A stretch of 64,000 nucleotides of DNA from Clostridia bacterium (GTDB lineage: Bacteria; Bacillota; Clostridia; Oscillospirales; CAG-272). Numbering within the stretch: the first letter of the stretch is position 1; each line of letters opens with the position of its first letter. Of the stretch, positions 24,086-32,483 are shown piece after piece. The position numbers were made by a program, and so were the translations under genes. The stretch covers positions 17,908 through 81,907 of the forward strand of contig JAFTYG010000008.1 in NCBI GenBank assembly GCA_017461365.1, in the 5' to 3' direction. Under the pieces are notes generated by a model. That model saw only the letters and a program-made list of their open reading frames with translations, did no database searches and was not told the DNA's origin.

Positions 24086-26200
24086 TCAGTTTATGGTTCC
24101 CGCCTCAAGCGAAAACATTTTTGATACCCGTTCTCTCAGTAAAGGATGCGCTGATAGCTCTGCGTCGGTGTCGGTGAGTGCGCGAGCCTCGGCAAACGCC
24201 GTTTTCATCAGTCCCATGTCGTCGCAAAGCGCGGCAAGCTTGAATTTCACTCCGCCGCTCTGACGGACGGATGTCTCCCCACTTCCGCGAAGAAAGTCGC
24301 CGGGACCTCTCATTTCAAGGTCGCGCTCGGCGATCTCATAGCCGTTGTAGCAGCTCTTCATTACGTTGAGACGCTCGCGGGCATTTCCCTCCGTTGCGTC
24401 GGATACAAGTATGCAGTAGGACTTACGCGAGCCGCGGCCGACGCGTCCGCGAAGCTGGTGGAGCTGAGAAAGCCCAAAGCGGTCGGCGTTCTCTACTATC
24501 ATCAGGCAAGCGTTGGGAACGTTCACACCGACCTCGATGACCGTGGTGGAGACAAGTATCTGCGTCTTGCCCGAGGCAAATCTCTGCATCACGGCATCCT
24601 TGTCACGGCTCTTCATCTTTCCGTGAAGAAATTCTACCGACAGATCGGGAAATTTCTCGGCAAGCTCAGCCGAAAATCTGACAGCCGAGCGAAGAGGCGC
24701 TCTCCTCAATACGTTTCCGTCGCCGTCAATGTCCTCCATCGACAGATCCGCCTCCTCGCCGTCCTCAACGGCGGGACAGACGATATATACCTGACCGCCC
24801 TCTGCGATCTGCTTGCGGATGAAGCCGTCAAGCCGCTCGCGGTAGCCCTCGTCAACTACAAACGTGTCGACTCTTTGTCTGCCCGCAGGCATCTCGTCTA
24901 GCGTCGAAACGTCAAGATCGCCGTACATGGCAAGCGCAAGGGAACGCGGAATGGGCGTCGCGCTCATAACGAGCGTGTGGGAGAGAAGATTTTTTTCGGC
25001 AAGAGTGGCGCGCTGACCTACGCCGAAGCGGTGTTGCTCGTCGGCTACCACGATACCCGGGGAGTGAAACGAAACACCCTCGCTCAGAAGCGCCTGAGTG
25101 CCTATTACCACCTCTATCCGCTTTTTCGGATCGGGCTCCGCAAGAGCCTTGTGTATCCGCTTTTTCTCGGATGCGCCGAGAGAGCCGACAAGAAGCTCGC
25201 ACCTTATACCGAGAGGCTCAAAGAGCGCGCAAAGATCTGCGTGGTGCTGCCTTGCAAGTATCTCCGTAGGCGCCATAAGAGCCGCCTGCCTGCCCGAGGC
25301 GACGGCAATATACATCGCGGCGGCGGCGCAGACCGTCTTGCCCGAGCCTACGTCTCCTATCACCATTCGGTTCATAGCCACGTCCTTGCGCATATCCGAC
25401 GCTATCTCGGAGATAACGCGCCTCTGCGCCCCCGTAAGAGAGTAGGGAAGAGTGCTTGTAAGCTTTGATACGTCTACGTTCAGACAGGGATGGGCGGGAT
25501 GCTTCTCGTTTTCCTTTTTCGTCATTGAAAGCCCCAGGGCAAAGGTGAAGAATTCGTCGAATATCAGCCGTTTCTTTGCCGCCGCAAGAGCCGAAAAGCT
25601 CTCGGGCATATGGATGTTCCTTTGCGCGTAGGCAAGCGGAGAAAGCCCCAAGCGTCTGCGTATATCCTCTGGCAGAGGATCGTCGAGCTCCTTGGCAGAA
25701 GCAAGCACAAGCGCAGAGCGGACGTCCTTGGCTATCTGCTTTTGCGACAATCCCTCGGTGAGCGGATAGACCGAAACGAGGGGCGGAAGCTCAGCGCCCT
25801 CAATAACGGGCTCGTAGACGGGAGAGGTGAGAGAATAGTTCTTTCCTTTAAGATCCGCCTTGCCGTAAAAACGAAAAAGCGTCCCGGGGGTAAAGGTATT
25901 CTTTAGGTATTCTTGGTTGAAAAAGGTTATCTCACATATCCCGCTGTCATCGTATGCGCGAAATTTAAGGAGCGACATCCTCCCCTTTATCCTTGCAGAG
26001 CGGGGCTCGGTGGCTACCGTAAGGAGATAGGCGCATTTTGAAACGCCGTCGCTCTCGGATAGGAGCTTTACGTTGCCCCTGTCCTCATAGCCGCGCGGGT
26101 AGTGGGAAAGAAGCTCTCCGACCGTGTGTATGCCGAGACGGGCGTACGCCTCTTTTTTTACAGCGCCCACGCCGTACAGCTTTCCTATATCTGTATCCAT
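24086..26200 (-). CDS. recG: ATP-dependent DNA helicase RecG
   Basis: A 704-residue helicase that remodels stalled forks and Holliday junctions. N-terminal wedge/OB domain (residues ~1-200). Helicase motifs: I GDVGSGKT, II DEQHRFG, III MSATPIPRSLA, V STTVIEVGVNVPNA, VI QLHQLRGRVGRG, then the RecG C-terminal DFLRGSGETS. I place the start at the second ATG (26200), because GGGAGG abuts the first ATG but is seven bases from the second. Length is normal for the family. Confidence 0.96.
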   Translation of the reverse strand: MDTDIGKLYGVGAVKKEAYARLGIHTVGELLSHYPRGYEDRGNVKLLSESDGVSKCAYLLTVATEPRSARIKGRMSLLKFRAYDDSGICEITFFNQEYLKNTFTPGTLFRFYGKADLKGKNYSLTSPVYEPVIEGAELPPLVSVYPLTEGLSQKQIAKDVRSALVLASAKELDDPLPEDIRRRLGLSPLAYAQRNIHMPESFSALAAAKKRLIFDEFFTFALGLSMTKKENEKHPAHPCLNVDVSKLTSTLPYSLTGAQRRVISEIASDMRKDVAMNRMVIGDVGSGKTVCAAAAMYIAVASGRQAALMAPTEILARQHHADLCALFEPLGIRCELLVGSLGASEKKRIHKALAEPDPKKRIEVVIGTQALLSEGVSFHSPGIVVADEQHRFGVGQRATLAEKNLLSHTLVMSATPIPRSLALAMYGDLDVSTLDEMPAGRQRVDTFVVDEGYRERLDGFIRKQIAEGGQVYIVCPAVEDGEEADLSMEDIDGDGNVLRRAPLRSAVRFSAELAEKFPDLSVEFLHGKMKSRDKDAVMQRFASGKTQILVSTTVIEVGVNVPNACLMIVENADRFGLSQLHQLRGRVGRGSRKSYCILVSDATEGNARERLNVMKSCYNGYEIAERDLEMRGPGDFLRGSGETSVRQSGGVKFKLAALCDDMGLMKTAFAEARALTDTDAELSAHPLLRERVSKMFSLEAGTIN

Positions 26201-26344
26201 TTTCATACCTCCCGCGCGTTTTTTCGATATTATTATACAACAATATGCAGCCGAATGTCAAGCGACAAGGCGTACACTTGAGACAAAAAATAAAAAATTT
26301 ACCGATATTTAATAAAAATCTTTAAAGATAAAATGTTTTTTATA

Positions 26345-26373
26345 TTGACATTGGGGAAATTTTGCGGTATAAT
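26345..26373 (+). promoter_or_regulatory. Consensus promoter for the leucine-rich-repeat lipoprotein
   Basis: TTGACA (26345-26350) and TATAAT (26368-26373), spacer 17: both hexamers perfect. Confidence 0.9.
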
Positions 26374-26417
26374 AGAATGGAATTATAACTAACGAAGATA
26401 TATGCGGAGGTTTTTCA

Positions 26418-27257
26418 ATGAATACAAAGAAGATATTTGCTATACTTATGGCGGCTCTGCTTGCCTGCACGCTCATAAGCTGTAAGAAGGATGACGATAC
26501 TGCTACCGACGACGAAAACAATAACAACGTGGGCGAAGAGATGGTGTATGAGAACTTCACCTACGACGTCAGCGGAGAGGGTACGTACGAGATAACGGGC
26601 TACACCTACGTCGGAACCGAGCTTCAGGACGTTGTCGTTCCCTCGGAGATCGGCGGACGTGAGGTAACGGGTATCGGCGACGACGCCTTCAAGGCTATAA
26701 AGACCATCAAGACCGTAACTATTCCCGCATCTATTACATATATCGGTCAGTACGCATTCTATGATTGCGACGAGATAACGGCTATCACAATTCCCGATAC
26801 CGTCACAAGCATCGGCATTGGCGCATTTGAAAACTGCGACAAGCTCGCAAGCGTAACTCTTCCCGCAGGACTCAAGACTATCGAAAATTATACCTTCAAG
26901 GCTTGCAAGGCTCTCACTGGCGTAACGCTCCCCGAAACTCTTGAGGAGATCGGCGCGGCTGCATTCTGGGGCTGTGAGGCGCTTACGGAGATAACAGTTC
27001 CCGAGTCCGTAAAGGATATGGGCGACGCGGCATTCTATGAGTGCGCGGCTCTCACGAAGGCAACAGTTCTCGGAGAAGCTCTCGGCAAGACCGAGGAGGA
27101 TGAGGAAGGAAAAAAGACCGAGCACACCATCGGTGAGATCGTGTTCAATTCCTGCGCGGCTGATCTTATGATCACTGTTACCGAGGGCACAGAGTTCGCA
27201 AAGTATGCAGAGGAAAACAACTACAACGTGACCTTTGCAACCGCAAGCGCTCAGTAA
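26418..27257 (+). CDS. BspA-like leucine-rich-repeat lipoprotein
   Basis: A 279-residue exported protein. Signal peptide with lipobox LISC (Cys22), then an acidic Asp/Asn linker. Five to six BspA-type (LRR_5) repeats of ~23 residues follow, between ~70 and 225, with the recurring core ITIPDTVTSIGIGAFENC. Such proteins sit on the surface and bind host or environmental ligands (family knowledge). Strong consensus promoter upstream and terminator downstream; monocistronic. Confidence 0.9.
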   Translation: MNTKKIFAILMAALLACTLISCKKDDDTATDDENNNNVGEEMVYENFTYDVSGEGTYEITGYTYVGTELQDVVVPSEIGGREVTGIGDDAFKAIKTIKTVTIPASITYIGQYAFYDCDEITAITIPDTVTSIGIGAFENCDKLASVTLPAGLKTIENYTFKACKALTGVTLPETLEEIGAAAFWGCEALTEITVPESVKDMGDAAFYECAALTKATVLGEALGKTEEDEEGKKTEHTIGEIVFNSCAADLMITVTEGTEFAKYAEENNYNVTFATASAQ

Positions 27258-27278
27258 AAAACAGAATAAATGAACGAA

Positions 27279-27315
27279 ACACGGCTGTCTCAAAAACGAG
27301 ACAGCCGTGTGTTTT
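27279..27315. terminator. Bidirectional terminator
   Basis: A 13-base-pair stem ACACGGCTGTCTC (27279-27291) with its complement at 27298-27310, 6-base loop, T-run behind; lies between convergent genes. Confidence 0.88.
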
Positions 27316-27321
27316 CATTCA

Positions 27322-29325
27322 TTAAATATCCGCATCCTTCAAATATTTGCTTCCGTTAAGAGCGATAAATTCCTTTCGAGCGGGAAGATTGTTTCCGAGA
27401 AGCGTGTCAAACATCTCCTCGGTCTTCTGAGCATCGGTGGGCGTTACGGCTATCAAACGGCGCGTTGCGGGATCCATCGTCGTCAGCGACATCATCTGAG
27501 GCTCGTTCTCGCCAAGACCTTTTGAACGCTGAATGGTGTATTTCTTGTCACCGAGATTTTTGAGTATCTCCGCCTTTTCCATTTCGTCATACGCAAAATA
27601 GATGTCGTCCTTCACGGTTATCTCAAACAAAGGCGTCTCGGCAATAAATACCTTGCCCTCCTTGAGAAGAGTGGGGAGCAGACGGTAGAAAAGCGTAAGG
27701 AGCAGCGTGCGTATCTGGAAGCCGTCCTCATCGGCATCGGTGCAGATGATTATCTTCGACCAATGCAGGGAGTTCAGGTCGAAGGTCGCCATATCTCCCT
27801 TTACCTTGCGTCCCGTTATCTCAACGCCACAGCCGATAACACGCAAAAGGTCGGTAATTATGTCACTCTTGAAGATCTGATCGTATGTGCTCTTCATACA
27901 GTTAAGTGTCTTACCTCTTACGGGAATGACCGCCTGAAATTCTGCGTTGCGCGCAAGCTTGACAGACGTCAGAGCCGAGTCTCCCTCAACTATATAAAGC
28001 TCGCGGACCGACGGATCCTTTGAGCGGCAGTTGACAAACTTTTCGACCTTGTTTGCAATGTCGATAGAGCCCGTCAGCTTTTTCTTTATGTCAAGACGCT
28101 CCTTCTCTGCGCTCTCACGGCTTCGCTTGTTGACAAGCACCTGCTTTGCAAAGGTCTCTGCCGCCGTGGGATTTTCCACAAAGTATATTTCCAAATTCTG
28201 CTTCAGAAACGCCGTCATCGCTTCATAGATAAAGACATTTGTGATGGACTTCTTGGTCTGGTTCTCATACGACGTCATAGTTGAGAAGCTGTTGATAACG
28301 AGCAAGAGACAGTCTGCAACGTCCGAGAAGGTGATCTTCGATTCGTTTTTGTTGTAGAGCCCCATGTTTTTGAGATACCTGTCAAGCGCGTAAACGAACG
28401 CTACCTTGACAGCCTTGTCGGGAGAGCCGCCGTGCTCGAGAAAGCTCGAGTTGTGGTAGTATTCAAGAGCGTTCACAGTATTGGAAACACAGAATGAAAA
28501 ATCCGCCTTCAGCTTGTATTCGTCCTTGTCGGCGCGGTCACGTCCCTGCGTTTCAAGATGCCAAAGGACAGGCGCGGTCATAGACGTGTCGCCCGCAAGC
28601 TCGGAGATATAGTCGGAAATTCCGTTCTCGTAAAGGAATTTCTGTTCTTCAAATTTTCCGTCGTCACCCTGCAAGCGGAGGGTAAAGCAGATGCCCGCGT
28701 TTACGACCGACTGACGGCGCATCGTCTCAATAAAAAATTCATGAGGAATATTTATGTCGGTAAATACCTCAATGTCGGGACGCCAACGGATAACCGTACC
28801 CGTACGGCGCTCGTTCTTTTCAAGAGGACGGACGATAAGATCGGTTACGGGCTCGCCCTTTTTGAAGCTGATGCGCGACTCGTTCGTTCCGTCGTATGAA
28901 TAAACGTCCATAAATTCCGCGCTGTACTGCGTAGCGCAGGCGCCGAGTCCGTTCAGACCGAGAGAAAATTCATAAGCCGAGTTGCCGTTGTTGTTGTCGT
29001 ATTTACCGCCCGCATAGAGCTCGCAGTAGATAAGATCCCAGTTCCATCTGCCCTCTGCTTCGTTGTAGCCGAGGGGAACACCTCGTCCGCGGTCGTCTAC
29101 ACAGATCGAGCGGTCGGCATAGGCTGTGACCGTTATGTTGTTTCCGTGACCTTCGCGCGCCTCGTCCACGGAGTTCGAAAGTATTTCAAAAAATGAATGC
29201 TCACATCCCTCAAGACCGTCCGAGCCGAAGATAACACCGGGGCGCTTGCGCACACGGTCAGCTCCTTTGAGGGCTTTTATGCTTTGATCGTTATATTTCT
29301 TTGGCGTTTCTTTTTTTGTTGCCAT
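27322..29325 (-). CDS. Divergent type IIA topoisomerase subunit B (ParE/GyrB-like)
   Basis: A 667-residue ATPase subunit. GHKL motifs: ILSNSVDEA, DDRGRGVPL, then LYAGGKYD and SLGLNGLG where GyrB normally has GGLHGVG. The TOPRIM acidic motif is YIVEGDSALTSVK, where canonical enzymes read EGDSAGGSAK, and the metal pair is TDADEDG. The C-terminal RSKGLGENEPQMM is conserved. It should supply ATP-driven strand passage with a ParC/GyrA partner, but none is adjacent. This matches an alternative clostridial ParE-like branch rather than the housekeeping GyrB. Function in chromosome decatenation is inferred. Confidence 0.85.
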   Translation of the reverse strand: MATKKETPKKYNDQSIKALKGADRVRKRPGVIFGSDGLEGCEHSFFEILSNSVDEAREGHGNNITVTAYADRSICVDDRGRGVPLGYNEAEGRWNWDLIYCELYAGGKYDNNNGNSAYEFSLGLNGLGACATQYSAEFMDVYSYDGTNESRISFKKGEPVTDLIVRPLEKNERRTGTVIRWRPDIEVFTDINIPHEFFIETMRRQSVVNAGICFTLRLQGDDGKFEEQKFLYENGISDYISELAGDTSMTAPVLWHLETQGRDRADKDEYKLKADFSFCVSNTVNALEYYHNSSFLEHGGSPDKAVKVAFVYALDRYLKNMGLYNKNESKITFSDVADCLLLVINSFSTMTSYENQTKKSITNVFIYEAMTAFLKQNLEIYFVENPTAAETFAKQVLVNKRSRESAEKERLDIKKKLTGSIDIANKVEKFVNCRSKDPSVRELYIVEGDSALTSVKLARNAEFQAVIPVRGKTLNCMKSTYDQIFKSDIITDLLRVIGCGVEITGRKVKGDMATFDLNSLHWSKIIICTDADEDGFQIRTLLLTLFYRLLPTLLKEGKVFIAETPLFEITVKDDIYFAYDEMEKAEILKNLGDKKYTIQRSKGLGENEPQMMSLTTMDPATRRLIAVTPTDAQKTEEMFDTLLGNNLPARKEFIALNGSKYLKDADI

Positions 29326-29380
29326 GTCTTTCCTTTCCTTACGTTATTTTTATATCTTTAAACGTGCAAAATATGTACCG

Positions 29381-29857
29381 TCAAGCCTCACGCATCTTGC
29401 ACAGGTCTTCCCAGCTCTCGGCGCGGGAGGCGGTAAAAAGCTCGTCGCAGGAAAGCCTTACGGCGCTGTTCGAAGATCCTGCGGCGGGATAGATAATATC
29501 AAATCTTTTCAGAGAATTATCGAGATAAACGGGAACGCCCTCGGGTAGAGCAAAGGGACAAACTCCGCCTACGGCGTGACCTGTAAAGGCTATCGCTTCT
29601 TCGGGGGAGAGCATTCTCGGCTTGAAGCCGAAGCGAGCCTTGAATTTCTGATTGTCTATTTTTGTGTCGCCTGCGGTGACGATAAGAATACAACCGCCGT
29701 CCTTGCCGTGAAGTGAAATGGTCTTGGCGATGCGCGCGCCCTCCGTACCGAGAGCGATGGCGGCAAGCTCGACCGTGGCGCTTGAGACCTCAAATTCGGA
29801 AATTCTGTCGTCAAGCGACAATTCCTTCAAATATGCGCGTACCTTTTCAATAGACAT
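29381..29857 (-). CDS. YbaK/EbsC family aminoacyl-tRNA deacylase-like protein
   Basis: A 158-residue single-domain protein of the YbaK/ProX editing fold. Characteristic segments are AKTISLHGKDGGCILIVTAGDTKID, FGFKPRMLSPEEAIAFTGHAVGGVCPFAL and a central VYLDNSLKRFD. The family hydrolyses mischarged tRNAs, commonly Cys-tRNA(Pro) or Ala-tRNA; specificity here is unknown. GAGGT ribosome site before the ATG. It lies upstream of the topoisomerase gene on the same strand, 55 bases away. Confidence 0.87.
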   Translation of the reverse strand: MSIEKVRAYLKELSLDDRISEFEVSSATVELAAIALGTEGARIAKTISLHGKDGGCILIVTAGDTKIDNQKFKARFGFKPRMLSPEEAIAFTGHAVGGVCPFALPEGVPVYLDNSLKRFDIIYPAAGSSNSAVRLSCDELFTASRAESWEDLCKMREA

Positions 29858-29940
29858 GATCCTACCTCTTTTCGGAAAAAATAAAAACTACTTATATTAT
29901 ACCAAATTTTTTCGGTTTTGAAAAGGGGGAAAAACAAAAA

Positions 29941-30258
29941 ACCTACTTTTTCTTTTGAAAAAGAAAAGGTAGGTAAAAGCGAGCTTGCGAAACAAGCTTG
30001 CCTTTTCGCGTAAGCGAAAAAAGGAAAACAATTGCATTTTGCTTTATACGCTAAATTGGAGTTTGTGGGGCGTTCGAATTATTGTTTAAACGCACGTATA
30101 TACGTATCAATTGTAGGGACCGGCGTCCTCTATCAAGAGCAAGATTGTAAACAATTGTGCAAGAGGATTGGTAACAGTTTTGCTCTTGATAGAGGACGCA
30201 GGTCCCTACGATTTGTACGTGCGAACATCTCGACAAACCCCAATTCAAATGCCTCACA
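29941..30258. repeat. MITE-like palindromic element and adjoining hairpins
   Basis: The region 29858-30258 has no gene. It starts with an A/T-rich hairpin (ACCTAC at 29941 with GTAGGT near 29969) and the GCCTTTTCGCGTAAGCGAAAAA motif near 30000. Then comes an element of about 200 bases (30050-30255) with long inverted arms. The left arm contains GTAGGGACCGGCGTCCTC and TATCAAGAGCAA, and the right arm contains TTGCTCTTGATA and GAGGACGCAGGTCCCTAC. The outer ends AAATTGGAGTTTGTGGGG and CAAACCCCAATTCAAAT are imperfect inverted copies. No transposase. Confidence 0.7.
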
Positions 30259-30924
30259 CTAATTCCGTCTTTCCTTTATCATTCTCCGCAATTCCTCCAT
30301 CGCATCCGAAAGTCCGCCGACCTTGTCGATTATTCCGTACTCCACCGCCTGCTTACCTTCGATTATCGAGCCCACGTCGGTGGCAAGCTCGTCGGGACGC
30401 ATCATAAGCTCGCGTACCTTTTCGGGCGAGGCATTCGAATGGTCGCAGATAAAATTCACTATCCGCTTCTGCATCTCCTCAAAATAACGGAAGGTCTGTG
30501 GCACACCTACCACAAGTCCCGTGATGCGCACGGGATGAATTGTCATCGTTGCGGATGGAACGATAAACGAACGCTTTGCCGAGGTCGCAAGAGGTACGCC
30601 TATCGAATGTCCGCCGCCGAGAACTAAAGATACCGTGGGCTTTGTCATCGAGGCTATCATTTCCGCAATCGCAAGCCCCGCCTCAACGTCTCCGCCCATC
30701 GTGTTGAGAATGATCAGTACACCGTCCACGTCATCATCCTCCTCGATAGACACAAGCAGAGGAATGATGTGCTCGTATTTCGTTGCTTTCTGCCCCTCGG
30801 GAAGAAAATAATGCCCCTCGATCTGCCCGATTATCGACAGACAATGTATGCTCTCACGCGAATTTTTTGTCTTTATCGCACCGCTTTTTTCTATCTCGTT
30901 CAGATTTTCTTCGCTTTTTTCCAT
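30259..30924 (-). CDS. ClpP-fold protease, TepA type
   Basis: A 221-residue cytosolic serine protease of the ClpP superfamily. Nucleophile Ser107 lies in [14 protein letters not shown] and the catalytic histidine is His130 in TMTIHP. A downstream Asp in the ATDVGSII region may complete the triad. The N-terminal extension and GGHS motif (instead of GQAAS) match the TepA/YmfB group, linked to protein export and sporulation in Bacillus. It is preceded by AAGGAG and stands alone between a repeat region and the divergent pduL operon. Confidence 0.85.
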   Translation of the reverse strand: MEKSEENLNEIEKSGAIKTKNSRESIHCLSIIGQIEGHYFLPEGQKATKYEHIIPLLVSIEEDDDVDGVLIILNTMGGDVEAGLAIAEMIASMTKPTVSLVLGGGHSIGVPLATSAKRSFIVPSATMTIHPVRITGLVVGVPQTFRYFEEMQKRIVNFICDHSNASPEKVRELMMRPDELATDVGSIIEGKQAVEYGIIDKVGGLSDAMEELRRMIKERRN

Positions 30925-30985
30925 AAAGAATACTCCTTGAAGAAGAATTTTATTTAATTATTTGCGGAAAAGTGGCGATTTAATC

Positions 30986-31014
30986 TTTACAAGGCGAAAA
31001 AAATGTGTTATAAT
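30986..31014 (+). promoter_or_regulatory. Promoter of the pduL-NifU-like-GGGtGRT operon
   Basis: TTTACA (30986-30991) and TATAAT (31009-31014), spacer 17. Downstream, TGTGGG (31022-31027) and CCCACA (31032-31037) form a 6-base-pair hairpin at the 5' end of the transcript. Confidence 0.75.
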
Positions 31015-31066
31015 ATTTATGTGTGGGTACGCCCACAATGATATTACTAAAATGTGAGGTAGTAAA

Positions 31067-31639
31067 ATGGCAAATAAGATTTTAGTTGAGACCTCTGCAA
31101 GACACGTCCACCTTACAAAAGAGTCGGTCGAGATCCTTTTCGGTAAGGGACATGAGCTTACAAACAAGAAGGATCTGAGCCAGCCCGGTCAGTTCGCGTG
31201 TGAGGAAAAGGTTACTATAGTCGGCCCTCGCGGCAGTATTAAAGCAAGTATCCTCGGACCTACGCGTAATGCGGATCAGGTAGAGCTTTCTCTTACAGAT
31301 GCCCGTACAGTCGGCATCGCAGGCATTCCCGTCCGTGAGTCGGGAGATATTGCGGGCAGCCCCGGATGCGTGCTTGAGGGCCCCTGCGGCTCGGTAGAGC
31401 TCAAGGAGGGCGTTATAGCCGCTAAGCGTCATATACATATGACACCCGAAGATGCCGAGGCGTTCGGAGTTGAGGACAAGCAGGTAGTCGGCGTAAAGCT
31501 CGATACCGCGCGTTCGCTTGTTTTCGGTGATGTCGTAGTGAGAGTCAACAAGAATTTTGCGCTTGCTATGCATATAGATACAGACGAGTCCAACGCCGCT
31601 TGCGCGTTCGGAGAGGTCTACGGAGAGCTCGTAAAGTAA
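31067..31639 (+). CDS. pduL: Phosphate acyltransferase, PduL type
   Basis: A 190-residue two-barrel zinc enzyme converting acyl-CoA and phosphate to acyl-phosphate. Zinc-ligand histidine motifs RHVHL (His13, His15) and KRHIHM (near 125) are conserved. It starts straight at the catalytic domain, without the N-terminal encapsulation peptide of microcompartment PduL, and no shell genes are nearby. It therefore probably acts as the housekeeping phosphotransacetylase for acetate formation (inference). It is followed by a 107-base gap with a GGGGCTTGCCCC hairpin, then the NifU-like gene. Confidence 0.9.
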   Translation: MANKILVETSARHVHLTKESVEILFGKGHELTNKKDLSQPGQFACEEKVTIVGPRGSIKASILGPTRNADQVELSLTDARTVGIAGIPVRESGDIAGSPGCVLEGPCGSVELKEGVIAAKRHIHMTPEDAEAFGVEDKQVVGVKLDTARSLVFGDVVVRVNKNFALAMHIDTDESNAACAFGEVYGELVK

Positions 31640-31746
31640 GGAGCTTAAAACAAACGGATCAGCCTTTATGGACGGGGCTTGCCCCGAAACAGACGGAGAG
31701 GCTATTCTATAAAAAAGCAAAAAATTAAAAAAGGAGATAAAAACCA

Positions 31747-32463
31747 ATGAGCAAAGAATTTTCTTGCGAGTACGCTATGAGCACAGAAGTACAGAATATG
31801 TGCACAGTAGCAAAGGGCCCCGATCACGGTCCCGCTCCCATTCCCGAAGAGGGCAAGTGGGTAAAGGCAAAAGAGATCACCGACATTTCCGCATACACCC
31901 ACGGTGTGGGCTGGTGTGCACCCCAGCAGGGAGCTTGTAAGCTCTCCCTCAACGTAAAGAACGGTATCATCGAGGAGGCTCTCGTTGAGACCATCGGCTG
32001 TTCGGGTATGACACACTCCGCAGCTATGGCAGCAGAGATACTTCCCGGTAAGACACTTCTTGAGGCTCTCAACACAGACCTTGTTTGTGACGCTATCAAC
32101 ACAGCTATGAGAGAGCTCTTCCTTCAGATCGTTTACGGTCGTAGCCAGTCCGCATTCTCCGAGGGCGGTCTCGTTATCGGAGCAGGTATGGAGGATCTCG
32201 GTAAGGGCGAGAGATCCATGGTTGGTACAATGTACGGAACAAAGGCAAAGGGCGTTCGTTACCTCGAGATGACAGAGGGCTACTGCACAAGAATGGCTCT
32301 CGACGAGAACGATCAGGTTATCGGATATGAGTTCGTATCCCTCGGTAAGATGACCGACTTTATCAAGAAGGGCATGGAGCCTAACGAAGCATACGCTAAG
32401 TCGATGGGTACATACGGCAGATTTGCTGACGCAGTTAAGTACATCGATCCCCGTAAGCAGTAA
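31747..32463 (+). CDS. NifU/IscU-like scaffold protein paired with GGGtGRT
   Basis: A 238-residue cytosolic protein with an IscU/NifU N-terminal-like core: KLSLNVKNGIIEEALVETIGCSG followed by AAEILPGKTLLEAL. Cysteines at 57 and 64 (GWCAPQQGAC) and 85 (IGCSG) occupy the region of the first two scaffold cysteines. The usual Cys-Gly-Asp is changed, and the third ligand position is not obvious (Cys114 is a candidate). It has a ~40-residue N-terminal and ~100-residue C-terminal extension beyond IscU. Such proteins are annotated as iron-sulfur scaffold-like and occur next to the GGGtGRT gene, as here (20 bases apart). Actual cluster binding is unproven. Confidence 0.82.
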   Translation: MSKEFSCEYAMSTEVQNMCTVAKGPDHGPAPIPEEGKWVKAKEITDISAYTHGVGWCAPQQGACKLSLNVKNGIIEEALVETIGCSGMTHSAAMAAEILPGKTLLEALNTDLVCDAINTAMRELFLQIVYGRSQSAFSEGGLVIGAGMEDLGKGERSMVGTMYGTKAKGVRYLEMTEGYCTRMALDENDQVIGYEFVSLGKMTDFIKKGMEPNEAYAKSMGTYGRFADAVKYIDPRKQ

Positions 32464-32483
32464 TTGAAGGAGGAAAATACATA

